From positions 1 through 64,000 of the forward strand of contig CAJMOB010000008.1 of NCBI GenBank assembly GCA_905214925.1: a stretch of 64,000 nt of DNA, given 5' to 3'. The notes under the pieces are model-generated. The model was not told the DNA's origin. It made no database searches and saw nothing but the letters and a program-made list of their open reading frames with translations. Position 1 is the stretch's first letter. Each line of letters opens with the position of its first letter. This document shows, one piece after another, positions 52,074 through 61,124 of this stretch. A program made the position numbers and the translations under genes. The DNA is from Scybalomonas sp905214925. Lineage in GTDB: Bacteria > Bacillota > Clostridia > Lachnospirales > Lachnospiraceae.

Positions 52074-53032
52074 TGGAGACAATTATTATTGATGGTTTAT
52101 CCTTTGCCTTACCACTGTTTATTATGGCAATCGGTGGAATTTATAGTGAACGCAGTGGTATTACAAACCTAGCAATCGAAGGTTTACAAGGGTTTGGTGC
52201 CTTTGTAGGTGCTCTCTTTGTTGTTCTCGTTGCTGGAACGGCAGGTACAGATTCTCAACCAGTCTTTTACCTTTCTTTCCTTTTTGCAATGATTGGCGGT
52301 ATGATTTACGCCTTATTACACGCATTACTTTGTATTAAATTCAAAGCAAATCAAGTTATTAGTGGTGTCGTTATCAACATTCTTGCAATGGCACTCACTT
52401 CTTTCTTAACAAAACAAATTAATAAAAGTGTCTTCAATGCCCCTTCTGATAAGTTCCAGCTTGGAGTTTCTACAAGATTCTCTATTCCTGTTCTTTCTGA
52501 TATTCCTGTCATTGGAGCATTCTTTAAGAATTTATATCCATTCGAGATTATCATTCTCGTGATTGCATTTATCGCTTGGTTTGTATTATACAAAACACGT
52601 TATGGTCTTCACCTTCGTGCTTGTGGTGATAACCCTCATGCAGTTGATGCAGCTGGTAGAAATGTGGCGAAAATTCGTACCGTAGCGGTTATGATATCTG
52701 GTGCTTTATCTGGTATTGGTGGTATGTGCTTTGCCTACTCCATCTCTGCTAAGTTTTCAAGCAGTATCTATGTGGGATATGGTTACTTAGCCATCGCCGC
52801 TCTTATTTTCGGAAACTGGAAGATTCTTCCAACACTTGGCGCTTGTTTAATCTTTGGATTTGCTCGCTCTGCTGGATATCAGCTCGTTCAGGTTCTCGAA
52901 AAACCAAGCAGTTATTCCGATCTCGTTATGATTCTTCCATATGTGCTTACGTTGTTATTGTTGATTTTCTTCTCCAAATACAACCGTTCTCCAAAAGCAC
53001 TTGGCGAGATTTATGATAAAGGAAAACGTTAA
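52073..53032 (+). CDS. Nucleoside ABC transporter permease 2
   Basis: The 319-aa second permease is of NupQ/YufQ type. IYSERSGITNLAIEGLQGFGAF near the start, FKANQVISGVVINILAMALTSF near 95 and YGYLAIAALIFGNWKILPTLGA near 235 are typical, with about 8-9 membrane helices. It overlaps the first permease stop by one base. It is followed by a terminator, so the next gene, the deaminase, probably relies on read-through or its own promoter. Confidence 0.93.
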   Translation: METIIIDGLSFALPLFIMAIGGIYSERSGITNLAIEGLQGFGAFVGALFVVLVAGTAGTDSQPVFYLSFLFAMIGGMIYALLHALLCIKFKANQVISGVVINILAMALTSFLTKQINKSVFNAPSDKFQLGVSTRFSIPVLSDIPVIGAFFKNLYPFEIIILVIAFIAWFVLYKTRYGLHLRACGDNPHAVDAAGRNVAKIRTVAVMISGALSGIGGMCFAYSISAKFSSSIYVGYGYLAIAALIFGNWKILPTLGACLIFGFARSAGYQLVQVLEKPSSYSDLVMILPYVLTLLLLIFFSKYNRSPKALGEIYDKGKR

Positions 53033-53046
53033 TTAACAATTTATGT

Positions 53047-53113
53047 ATGCTCCCTCTTTCCATTGAAATAGAGCTTTCTCATTCTATTCTTTACAAAAGA
53101 GGGAGTATTTTTT
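53047..53113 (+). terminator. Terminator after the nucleoside permease genes
   Basis: TGCTCCCTCTTT pairs with AAAGAGGGAGTA across a loop that holds a smaller stem, followed by TTTTTT. It separates the importer genes from the deaminase gene. Confidence 0.75.
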
Positions 53114-53134
53114 ATATCAAAGGAGAGTGTTTTT

Positions 53135-54451
53135 ATGAATATTCGTTTTATTCACGCTAGAATTTTAACAATGGAACAAGACTTTTCTATCATAGAAAAT
53201 GGGGAACTTTGGGTAGAAGGAGAACGAATTACTTATGTAGGAGAGTTTATCGATACTATTATGGACTTAGATCCGGCTTTAAGTCAAGTTCAACTTCCTG
53301 TTTTCGATCGCGTTATCGATTGTAAGGGAAATTTATTAATGCCAGGATTTAAAAATGCCCACACCCATTCCGCTATGACATTTTTACGTTCTTATGCCGA
53401 TGATCTTCCACTTCTTGATTGGCTGAATCAACAAGTATTTCCAATGGAAGCAAAACTGACTCCAGATGATATTTATCATCTATCCAAGTTAGCAATTTTA
53501 GAATATTTGACAAGCGGTACTACTGCTAACTTCGACATGTATTTAACTCCTGATACGATAGCTGCTGCCTCTAGAGATTGTGGATTTCGAACTGTTATGG
53601 TCAGTGGCGTAAATAACTTCTCTCAATCGGTTGCGGATATGGAAAAATGGTATCAGACTTATAATGAGCCAAACGATCTCGTCAGCTTTATTTTAGGTTT
53701 TCATGCAGAATATACTTGTTCCAAACAATTATTAGAAGATATTTCTGCTGTTGCCCATCAATATAAAGCTCCTGTCTTCACTCATAACTCTGAAAGCGCA
53801 TCCGAAGTTCAGCAATGTCTAGAACGCTATCAAATGACTCCAACTGTTTTCTTAAATGGCCTTGGAATGTTTGACTTTGGTGGTGGTGGTTACCACTGTG
53901 TTCATATGACAGATGAAGATCTCTCTATCTTTAAAGAGCATAATATGACGGTTGTTACAAACTCTTGTTCCAATGCAAAATTAGCAAGTGGCATTGCTCC
54001 AATCCAAAAGATACTGGATATGGGAATTAACCTAGCCATTGCTACGGATGGACCTGCAAGCAACAATTGTCTTGATATGTTCCGTGAAATGTTCTTAACA
54101 ACGGGACTTGCCAAATTACGGGAAAACGATGCTTCCGCTGTGGATGCAAATCAAGTTCTTTATGCGGCCACTGTTGGTGGAGCAAAGGCTATGGGACTTA
54201 CACAGTCTGATGTTTTAGCAGAAGGTAAATATGCGGATCTCATTCTCCTTGATCTCCATCAGCCAAATATGCAGCCACTCAATAATATTACAAAAAATAT
54301 TGTCTATAGTGGTAGTAAACAAAATGTTGCTTTAACAATGGTAAATGGTAAAATTTTATATGAACGCGGCGAATTCTTCGTTGGAACAGATGTGGAAAAA
54401 ATCTATGAAAAAGCCAACGATATTATCAATCGAATCAAACGTGAAGTGTAA
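53135..54451 (+). CDS. Amidohydrolase of the MTA/SAH (5'-deoxyadenosine) deaminase type
   Basis: The 438-aa metal-dependent deaminase has the HxH motif at H76/H78 (KNAHTHSAM). THNSESASEV carries the central His/Glu, HCVHMTDED follows, and the catalytic Asp is in ATDGPASNNCLDMF. The family turns adenosine derivatives such as methylthioadenosine, S-adenosylhomocysteine or 5'-deoxyadenosine into the inosine forms. With a 6-oxopurine-type phosphorylase and MtnA in the same locus, a deaminate-then-phosphorolyse route is plausible. Guanine or cytosine deaminase is less likely from motifs and length. AAAGGAG precedes the ATG. Confidence 0.85.
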   Translation: MNIRFIHARILTMEQDFSIIENGELWVEGERITYVGEFIDTIMDLDPALSQVQLPVFDRVIDCKGNLLMPGFKNAHTHSAMTFLRSYADDLPLLDWLNQQVFPMEAKLTPDDIYHLSKLAILEYLTSGTTANFDMYLTPDTIAAASRDCGFRTVMVSGVNNFSQSVADMEKWYQTYNEPNDLVSFILGFHAEYTCSKQLLEDISAVAHQYKAPVFTHNSESASEVQQCLERYQMTPTVFLNGLGMFDFGGGGYHCVHMTDEDLSIFKEHNMTVVTNSCSNAKLASGIAPIQKILDMGINLAIATDGPASNNCLDMFREMFLTTGLAKLRENDASAVDANQVLYAATVGGAKAMGLTQSDVLAEGKYADLILLDLHQPNMQPLNNITKNIVYSGSKQNVALTMVNGKILYERGEFFVGTDVEKIYEKANDIINRIKREV

Positions 54452-54500
54452 AAAAAGAAAGACTGATAGGAAATGATATCTCCTATCAGCCTTTCTTTTT
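54452..54500. terminator. Bidirectional terminator between deaminase and pentapeptide gene
   Basis: AAAGAAAGACTGATAGGA pairs with TCCTATCAGCCTTTCTTT (one mismatch) with A- and T-runs on the sides, serving both converging genes. Confidence 0.85.
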
Positions 54501-54527
54501 ACTATTTTTCTTTCTAAGATTCTATTT

Positions 54528-55145
54528 CTATAAAATATTCAATTGTAGCAAATTTAAAAATCCTATTGCTTGTGCTGTTGTAACTTTCATTCCTTTAATT
54601 TCTGCTATTCCAACTTCTAATCCTTCAATATGACAAGTAGTAAAATCCATTCCTTCTAATTTATTTTGTAAAAAACTAGCACTTCTTAATTCACATGACT
54701 TAAATTCCATATTTTTAAATTCATTATGATTGAAATAAGCATTTTTGAAAATAGAGCCTTCTAATTGACTCTTATTCCACTTGGACTCTGAAAAATTACT
54801 ATAAGAACCTAACACTTGATAAAATTCAGTTTCTCTAAAGAATCCTTCACTCATATTAGTTCCTACTAATTTGCAACGCTCAAAACGTACTTTATAAAAA
54901 CTACTATCCGCTACAACACAGTTGGAAAAATCACATTTTCGAAATAATACATTTGTAAAATCTGACTTTGTAAAATCACAATCTACAAATGTTACATTAT
55001 CAAAAATACAATCTCTAACAATTAATGAATCTTCTATTTGCCCAATTGTCTGCCCCTGAATCAGACATTGTTCTATTTCTTCCCCTTGAAGCTTCCATTC
55101 TGAAAAATCTTCTACCATTATTAAACCTTTTCTTGCTACCTGCAC
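54528..55145 (-). CDS. Pentapeptide repeat protein
   Basis: The protein has up to 205 aa. Residues ~45-175 are made of A(D/N)LXX-type five-residue repeats (CDFTKSDFTNVLFRKCDF, GSIFKNAYFNHNEFKN), which build a right-handed beta-helix. The C-terminal stretch (GMKVTTAQAIGFLNLLQ) is like the end of small Firmicute members. Some relatives (Qnr, MfpA) mimic DNA and protect gyrase, but no specific feature proves that here. The start is GTG at 55145 with AAGGAG upstream. An internal ATG at 55118 is an alternative. Confidence 0.85.
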   Translation of the reverse strand: MQVARKGLIMVEDFSEWKLQGEEIEQCLIQGQTIGQIEDSLIVRDCIFDNVTFVDCDFTKSDFTNVLFRKCDFSNCVVADSSFYKVRFERCKLVGTNMSEGFFRETEFYQVLGSYSNFSESKWNKSQLEGSIFKNAYFNHNEFKNMEFKSCELRSASFLQNKLEGMDFTTCHIEGLEVGIAEIKGMKVTTAQAIGFLNLLQLNIL

Positions 55146-55166
55146 CTGTTCATTCTCCTTTTAAAA

Positions 55167-57230
55167 CTAATTATTTTCTTCTTCACTTCTTACTAGCGGT
55201 TTTGTTGCTTTCGCCTTTAAGAATAACGGAACGAATTCGGAAATTACCGCTGAACCTTCCAGACCATACCATTGCATTTGTGAACCAGCTAGATGTCGAA
55301 TCTTATATTTTAATGAAATCGCCAATCTTTTAAAAGATGCTAATTCACTTTCTGGAACGAGCATTTTCTTTAACATACAGAATTTAAAACTTCCAACTTT
55401 GCCTCCCGATCCATAGATAGAATATTTCTGTTCTTGTGGTGGAAGTTCTCCAGACTTGGTCATATCTCCTACAATCTGTCTTAAATAAACATTCACACGC
55501 TGATGCATTTTAAATCCTAACTTTAATCGAACCCGGAAGATATAGTCTGTTCCAAAGTTTTCTACTGTATATTCATTAGCATATGGCTCATCACTTACAA
55601 TTAAGCTTACAAACCAATATGCCTTTGCTCTTTTTGTATTTTTATTGAAAATGGAATAAAGGACATCTCGATCCATCATATCCCCTTCTCGTTCATGTGT
55701 AATATAAACAAGATTATCCGCTAAATAAAAAATACTTTCATCTTTTCTTAATTCATCAAACATCGGTATATAATCTTTAATATGAAGGTGTACTTCTTGT
55801 AAACGTTCAATGGCTGTTCCCTCTTGCCATATCACCATAATTAATAATAAAAGAACGGCTAATAATAATGCTACATAGCCACCTTTCCAAAACTTGCTCA
55901 AGCTAGAAAGGAAAAATGTCCCTTCTAATCCACCAAAGAAAATAAGAAACACAATCGGAATGAATCTTCTATTCTTTATCTTCCATAAGTACACAAATAA
56001 AAGGAGCGTTGTCATCAGCATTGTCATTGTAATTGCAAGACCATAAGCAGACTCTAATCTAGCACTGGATTTAAAATATAGCACTACAATACTACAAGAA
56101 ATCCAAATAATCATATTCACAAGTGGAATATAGCTTTGTCCTTTTGTTTGTGATGGATAAGTAATTTTCATTCGTGGCATTAAATCAAGTCTTGTTGCTT
56201 CGGATACAAGAGTGAACGATCCCGTAATCAATGCCTGTGATGCGATAATCGCAGCTATCGTACTTAAAATAACACCAATCCCACGAACGGAATGTGGTAA
56301 CATCTCAAAAAATGGATTCATATCTTCTATTTTTGCTAATGCTTGGTTTCCCTGATTTTGAATCAACCAAGCCCCTTGTCCAAAGTAGTTTAAAATTAAA
56401 CATACTTTTACAAAAGGCCAACTTGCATAAATATTTCCTTTTCCAACATGACCCATATCGGAATAAAGGGCTTCTGCACCTGTCGTCGCCAAAAAAACAC
56501 TTCCGAGAATCATAATTCCTACATGGTTTAATGGGCTAAATAAAATAGCAATTCCTCTTAGAGGATTTAGTGCACGAAGAATACTTAAATCTCCTGCCAT
56601 ATTATAAATACCCGCACCTGCCAAAAATAAGAACCAGATTGTCATTAAAGGACCAAATGCTCTTCCGATTAAACTAGTTCCTGCTTTCTGAACAAGAAAT
56701 AATATCGAAATAATAATTAATGTAATGACAACAATTCTCATTTGATCATCACCAAGCACTTCATAAATAACGGGAATACTCCTAAGTCCCTCAATCGCCG
56801 TAGTTACGGTAACGGCAGGAGTCAACACGCCATCGGCTAACAATGCCGCTCCTCCTATCATAGCCGGAATGATCAACCATTTTCCACATTTTTTTACTAA
56901 GCTATAAAGAGCGAAAATTCCGCCCTCGCCATGGTTATCTGCTTGCATAGCAACAAGCACATATTTTACTGTCGTTAATAGTGTGACTGTCCATATAATT
57001 AAAGATAGTGCTCCTAAAATGAATTCTTCATTCATTTGATTAAGACCACCATTTCCTGCAATAATGGATTTCATAACATACATAGGAGATGTTCCAATAT
57101 CTCCATATACAACACCTAGAGCAATCAATGCTGCACCTGCACTTACAGGAATTCCTTTTGTCTTCTTATCAGAAGACATTTTTCCTTTTTGTGTTGGTAT
57201 CTTTTCTTTCTTTATTGCATCTTCTTCCAT
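55167..57230 (-). CDS. kup: KUP/HAK family potassium uptake protein
   Basis: The 687-aa protein starts at the ATG at 57230, with GAGG upstream. An in-frame TTG at 57278 has no good site. After a basic N-terminal ~30 residues come about 12 membrane helices, starting with the family signature LGVVYGDIGTSPMYV, then GGIFALYSLV and TTGAEALYSDMGHVGKGN. A C-terminal cytosolic domain of ~200 residues follows. It imports potassium with protons. The 5' region has an unusual array of large hairpins and no c-di-AMP (ydaO) riboswitch that I can identify. Confidence 0.95.
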   Translation of the reverse strand: MEEDAIKKEKIPTQKGKMSSDKKTKGIPVSAGAALIALGVVYGDIGTSPMYVMKSIIAGNGGLNQMNEEFILGALSLIIWTVTLLTTVKYVLVAMQADNHGEGGIFALYSLVKKCGKWLIIPAMIGGAALLADGVLTPAVTVTTAIEGLRSIPVIYEVLGDDQMRIVVITLIIISILFLVQKAGTSLIGRAFGPLMTIWFLFLAGAGIYNMAGDLSILRALNPLRGIAILFSPLNHVGIMILGSVFLATTGAEALYSDMGHVGKGNIYASWPFVKVCLILNYFGQGAWLIQNQGNQALAKIEDMNPFFEMLPHSVRGIGVILSTIAAIIASQALITGSFTLVSEATRLDLMPRMKITYPSQTKGQSYIPLVNMIIWISCSIVVLYFKSSARLESAYGLAITMTMLMTTLLLFVYLWKIKNRRFIPIVFLIFFGGLEGTFFLSSLSKFWKGGYVALLLAVLLLLIMVIWQEGTAIERLQEVHLHIKDYIPMFDELRKDESIFYLADNLVYITHEREGDMMDRDVLYSIFNKNTKRAKAYWFVSLIVSDEPYANEYTVENFGTDYIFRVRLKLGFKMHQRVNVYLRQIVGDMTKSGELPPQEQKYSIYGSGGKVGSFKFCMLKKMLVPESELASFKRLAISLKYKIRHLAGSQMQWYGLEGSAVISEFVPLFLKAKATKPLVRSEEENN

Positions 57231-57390
57231 TTCCTTACCTCTTTTACCTCTTGAATCCTTTCTTATCGACGGCTCCAACGATAAAAAACTCTAGTTGAAA
57301 CCTTTGATATTGTTACTGTTTTTAATTAAGGGTTTCTCTGTTCTATGTAAGATAGTATGATAATACTTCCTCTTTTGCAATAGGAAATAA

Positions 57391-57449
57391 CAAAGTGTGC
57401 GTTGCACACTCTTCGCGACTTTCGGTTACTCCTAGCAACGTACACTTTG
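57391..57449 (-). repeat. Imperfect inverted repeat with nested palindrome
   Basis: CAAAGTGTGCGTTGCA (57391-57406) pairs with AGCAACGTACACTTTG (57434-57449). Inside the left arm GTGTGC-GTT-GCACAC is itself palindromic, so two alternative foldings are possible. Confidence 0.65.
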
Positions 57450-57517
57450 CCGCGCGCGAGCAGTTTGCGAAGCAAAATTATCTTCTTTGCTCGCTGCGCA
57501 TCGTTTGCACGTAGTGC

Positions 57518-57572
57518 TTTTTTATTCTATAGGATGACTCGCTTGCGAGGAATTTCCTATAGAATAAAAAAA
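57518..57572 (-). repeat. 17-bp inverted repeat with inner hairpin (terminator-like)
   Basis: TTTTTATTCTATAGGA and TCCTATAGAATAAAAA form a perfect long stem. Its loop contains a second hairpin CTCGC-TT-GCGAG. The A/T ends could let it work as a bidirectional terminator for the opp operon. The cloverleaf-like shape is unusual for a terminator and resembles a mobile small repeat. Confidence 0.7.
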
Positions 57573-57633
57573 GGCGGTATTCTTTTACTGCCTAACACAG
57601 CACCAAGCATACCACTACTGAACTTTTTTATAT

Positions 57634-57681
57634 GTAGACATTGAGCCAATAAAATAGCAACTATTTTATTGACTCGTCTAC
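57634..57681 (-). repeat. Long hairpin in the kup leader
   Basis: On the minus strand, GTAGAC plus a 13-15-bp arm (GAGTCAATAAAATAG) pairs with CTATTTTATTGGCTC plus GTCTAC around a TTG loop, with one small internal bulge. No U-run follows. Confidence 0.7.
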
Positions 57682-57762
57682 TAACTTAAAACCCTGCAAA
57701 ATAATAAGAAACACATTTTGTGAGCTTATTTTTTTAATTAGCTTGAAGTATAGCAGAAAGCT

Positions 57763-57791
57763 CCTATAAAAACAAGTTAAGAAAGTGTCAA
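57763..57791 (-). promoter_or_regulatory. Promoter for the kup leader
   Basis: A perfect -35 TTGACA (complement of 57786-57791), a 17-nt spacer and -10 TATAGG (complement of 57763-57768). A second register, TTGTTT-17-TATACT, lies about 20 nt further downstream. Either gives a leader above 480 nt. Confidence 0.55.
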
Positions 57792-57816
57792 GTTTTTTAT
57801 TTCTTATCCCAATTTT

Positions 57817-58533
57817 TTATTCCATAATAGAAGCTAAAAGTAATTTCGTATATTCATGTTTTGGACACGAAAATACATCCTCTACTTGTCCTTCTTCTAC
57901 AATCTCTCCATTTTTCATTACAAGCACTCGATCACACATTTGATAGATAACATTCAAATCATGAGAAATAAAGAGGTAAGAGAGCTTTTTTTCTTCTTGT
58001 AACCGAATCATCAGCTCCATAATCTGCTTTTGAATCGTCACATCTAAGGCGGAAACTGGTTCATCCGCAATAATAAATTTTGCTTCTTGAATTAAACTAA
58101 TGGCAATGCTGACTCTTTGTCTTTGCCCTCCACTTAATTCTCTTGGATAATGATTGGCATATTCTTTCTTTAATCCAACCTTCTCTAACATTTTAGCCAC
58201 TCTTTTCTTTCGTTCCTCCTTTGGCACTTTTCTTACGCGCAAAGGCTCTTCTAAAATCCATCCAATTTTTTTGGAAGGATTTAAAGAAGAAAACGGATCT
58301 TGAAAAATCATCTGAGGATTTGTTGTATTATGAATAATCTCTCCCGATTTTACTGGGAGAAAACCAAGTATTGTTTTGGATAACGTGGATTTTCCACAAC
58401 CACTCTCTCCAACAAGCCCTACAATTTCCCCTTCTTCTATTTGAAGACTAATATCTTTTAATACATCGCTTTTTTCTTTATAGGAAGCACTCACATGATT
58501 CACTTCTAAGACTGGTTTCTTCAATTTTCTCAT
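57817..58533 (-). CDS. Peptide ABC transporter ATPase (OppF/DppF-like)
   Basis: The 238-aa ATPase has Walker A GESGCGKST, signature LSGGQRQRV and Walker B FIIADEPVSALD. It has the length and C-terminus of OppF-type subunits but is short, because the usual extra C-terminal iron-sulfur/oligopeptide region (~70 residues) is missing. It is the last gene of a five-gene importer and overlaps the oppD-like gene by 4 nt. Confidence 0.9.
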   Translation of the reverse strand: MRKLKKPVLEVNHVSASYKEKSDVLKDISLQIEEGEIVGLVGESGCGKSTLSKTILGFLPVKSGEIIHNTTNPQMIFQDPFSSLNPSKKIGWILEEPLRVRKVPKEERKKRVAKMLEKVGLKKEYANHYPRELSGGQRQRVSIAISLIQEAKFIIADEPVSALDVTIQKQIMELMIRLQEEKKLSYLFISHDLNVIYQMCDRVLVMKNGEIVEEGQVEDVFSCPKHEYTKLLLASIME

Positions 58534-59339
58534 CTCCTTCTTCTTCGTAACGATACTTGTCTATTAGGAATCGCTTCTAATAATTTTTTTGTATATTCTT
58601 GTTTTGGAGATTTAAAAATTTCTTCTACCACCCCTTCTTCCACCTTTTTCCCATCATTCATTACGATGACTCGATCGCACAGCCTATGAATCACCCCTAA
58701 GTCATGGGAAATAAATAAAATAGAAGTTTTCTTTACCCGATTGATTTTTTTTAATAATTCAATGATCTGCGCTTGAACCGTTACATCTAAAGCAGTTGTT
58801 GGTTCATCTGCAATTAATAACTTAGGCTCCATACAAAGAGCCGATGCGATCATAACTCGTTGTCTCATCCCTCCAGACAATTGATGTGGATATTTTCCAT
58901 ATAACTCTTCTGGATTTGGAAGTTCTACCAATCGCATCACTTCTAAGGCTCTTTTTCTTCTCTCCTCTTTTGTTATTTTTAAATGTAATTTCATACTCTC
59001 TTCTATCTGTTTTCCAATTGGATGAACAGGATTTAATGCAGTCATTGGCTCTTGAAAAATAATTCCTATCTCTTTTCCACGAAGGTTCTGCATTTCTTTT
59101 TCTGTATATTTTGAAATCTCATTTCCACAAAAGAAAATGCTTCCTCCTACAATTTTGGCATTTTCTCTTAATAACTGTAAGATGGATAAGGCAGTTTGTG
59201 TCTTTCCAGAACCAGACTCTCCTACAATGCCAACAATCTCTCCTTCGGAAATCGAAAACGAAAGTTCTTTCACTACATGTTTCGTAACTTCTCCTTGAAA
59301 AAAAGCAATTTGAAGATCTTTTATTTCTAATAATGACAT
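58530..59339 (-). CDS. Peptide ABC transporter ATPase (OppD/DppD-like)
   Basis: The 269-aa protein starts at the ATG at 59339 (GGGAGG upstream, one base after the permease stop). Walker A GESGSGKTQT, signature LSGGMRQRV and Walker B LLIADEPTTALD are all complete. Like its partner it is shorter than typical OppD (~330 aa), lacking most of the C-terminal Cys-containing extension. The two ATPases form the energy module of the peptide or nickel-type importer. Confidence 0.9.
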   Translation of the reverse strand: MSLLEIKDLQIAFFQGEVTKHVVKELSFSISEGEIVGIVGESGSGKTQTALSILQLLRENAKIVGGSIFFCGNEISKYTEKEMQNLRGKEIGIIFQEPMTALNPVHPIGKQIEESMKLHLKITKEERRKRALEVMRLVELPNPEELYGKYPHQLSGGMRQRVMIASALCMEPKLLIADEPTTALDVTVQAQIIELLKKINRVKKTSILFISHDLGVIHRLCDRVIVMNDGKKVEEGVVEEIFKSPKQEYTKKLLEAIPNRQVSLRRRRR

Positions 59340-59340
59340 C

Positions 59341-60141
59341 TTATGCCTCCCTTTGTTCGTTAATTCCCTCACTAATTAAGGAAAAACTAAGTGCTAATAA
59401 CACGATGGCTAGTCCTGGAAAAATAGCAACCCATGGAGCTCTTACTAAGTAAATCTGGGATTCTGAAAGCATTCGTCCAAGACTCGCCTGTGGAGGTTGT
59501 ACCCCGATTCCTAAATAACTCATTCCTGCCTCAGCTAAAATTGCATTATTAAAACCGATCGCCATCATAGAAAAAAGAGTCGGTACAGCATTTGGTAAAA
59601 TATGAACCAATATAATTCGAAGATGAGAAACTCCCATAAGCCGAGCACTTTTTACATAATCCATATCCCGATTGGCTAAAAACTCACTTCTTGTCATGCG
59701 TGAGAAACTTGGAATAAAAGCAACTGCTAACGCAAAGATAATATTATTTTGTCCAGTACCTAATATACTGATAAAAATAAGCGCTAATAAAACACTAGGA
59801 AATGCCACAATAGCATCATTTACTCTCATCAATATTTCATCCAACCAACTACCAAAATATCCTGTTAAAGCACCTAGAAATATGCCGATCGCACCGCCCA
59901 AGAATACGGTAGAAATAGCAATGAAAAAAGTAGTTCCTATTCCTTTCATAACACGGCTAAACACATCTCTTCCGAACTGATCGGTGCCAAAAAAATGCTT
60001 AATAGAAGGTGCTAAAAGTTTTTCACTTCCACTCATAGCATCTGGATCATAAGGGGTATAAAAAATCCCTATTAAAAATAATAAAAATAAAATACTAACA
60101 ATTCCAATCCCAAAAATTAAATTATAATTTTTCTTCTTCAT
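59341..60141 (-). CDS. Peptide ABC transporter permease (OppC/DppC-like)
   Basis: The 266-aa permease has six helices. The N-terminal segment carries PYDPDAMSGSEKLLAPSIKHFFGTD, the standard OppC-family lead-in, followed by GRDVFSRVMKG. The EAA loop region reads EAGMSYLGIGVQPPQASLG. It pairs with the OppB-like protein, whose gene precedes it by 13 nt. Confidence 0.92.
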   Translation of the reverse strand: MKKKNYNLIFGIGIVSILFLLFLIGIFYTPYDPDAMSGSEKLLAPSIKHFFGTDQFGRDVFSRVMKGIGTTFFIAISTVFLGGAIGIFLGALTGYFGSWLDEILMRVNDAIVAFPSVLLALIFISILGTGQNNIIFALAVAFIPSFSRMTRSEFLANRDMDYVKSARLMGVSHLRIILVHILPNAVPTLFSMMAIGFNNAILAEAGMSYLGIGVQPPQASLGRMLSESQIYLVRAPWVAIFPGLAIVLLALSFSLISEGINEQREA

Positions 60142-60154
60142 ATTCGTTTCCTTT

Positions 60155-61099
60155 CTATTTCCTTATGTGAACTCTTGGATCAATTTTTCCATACAATAAA
60201 TCCACTAGAAAATTAACGAGGATAACGATCGTTGCAATAAAAACAATAATAAATTGTACAACCGGATAATCCCGATTGGAAATAGAAGTAATTAAAATAC
60301 TTCCCATCCCTGGAATTGAAAAAACTTGTTCAATAATAATGCTACTTGCTACTAAATCAACTAATGTCATTGCCCAAAATGTCACCGTTGGTATCATAGC
60401 ATTTCGAAAAATATGTCTATATAAAACCTGCTTCTTTGTATTTCCTCTACTATAAGCGGTTCTCACATAATCCATACCTGCCTGAGATAAAATGGCAGAA
60501 CGGAGAATTTTAATTGCCATGGCACTTTTCGGAAGTGCCATAGCAATACTTGGTGCAATCAAATATCCAAGGAAACCGATAAAATTCTCTTCGATTGGAA
60601 TATAGCTTCCCGGTGTAAACCATTTCAACAAAAGTCCAAAGATTAATGTAATTATCATTCCAATAAAAAAACTTGGAATTGACATTAACACTTGATTTCC
60701 AACTCGAATGACATAATCAAACCATCGATTGGAATGTTGCGCTAAGAAAATTCCAACTGGTATGGAAATGAGCAAAATCCAGAGAAAAGATAAGAGAACT
60801 AACGCTACCATAATCGGTATTTTATTCAATACGATTTCCTTCACAGGAACGGAATAGCTATAAGATTCCCCAAAATCTCCTTGAAGAAATCCTACGATCC
60901 ATCTTCCGTATCGTACGAGTAATGGATCGTTAAGTCCCATCTCTTCTTGTAATGCTTTTACTTGTTCTTCGGTTGCTTCTGTACCTAATTTTGATTGTGC
61001 TGCATCTCCTGGAATTACAGAAAACGCGAGGAAAGACAAAAAAGAGACAATAAACAATGTAATAATGAGAGTTCCTATTTTCTTCCATAAATATTTCAT
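60155..61099 (-). CDS. Peptide ABC transporter permease (OppB/DppB-like)
   Basis: This 314-aa permease has six helices. The first helix region and FSVIPGDAAQSKLG, then LGLNDP-type EEMGLNDPLLVRYGRW, are hallmarks of OppB/DppB. The EAA-like loop ends IEQVFSIPGMGSIL. Its gene follows the binding-protein gene by 25 nt on the same strand. Confidence 0.92.
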   Translation of the reverse strand: MKYLWKKIGTLIITLFIVSFLSFLAFSVIPGDAAQSKLGTEATEEQVKALQEEMGLNDPLLVRYGRWIVGFLQGDFGESYSYSVPVKEIVLNKIPIMVALVLLSFLWILLISIPVGIFLAQHSNRWFDYVIRVGNQVLMSIPSFFIGMIITLIFGLLLKWFTPGSYIPIEENFIGFLGYLIAPSIAMALPKSAMAIKILRSAILSQAGMDYVRTAYSRGNTKKQVLYRHIFRNAMIPTVTFWAMTLVDLVASSIIIEQVFSIPGMGSILITSISNRDYPVVQFIIVFIATIVILVNFLVDLLYGKIDPRVHIRK

Positions 61100-61124
61100 T
61101 TTGTCTTTTCCTTTTCTATACTTC

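Larger units (their letters stand above)
57231..57816. other. Structured leader/intergenic region upstream of kup
   Basis: These 586 nt have no coding frame. They hold a promoter (57763-57791, minus strand) and a sequence of strong inverted repeats at 57634-57681, 57518-57572, about 57455-57502 and 57391-57449. The part at 57391-57550 is visibly richer in G+C than its surroundings. Confidence 0.75.

Noticed and set aside
57231..57816. ydaO c-di-AMP riboswitch upstream of kup
   Set aside because: The conserved ydaO blocks are absent. Only unexplained inverted repeats are present.
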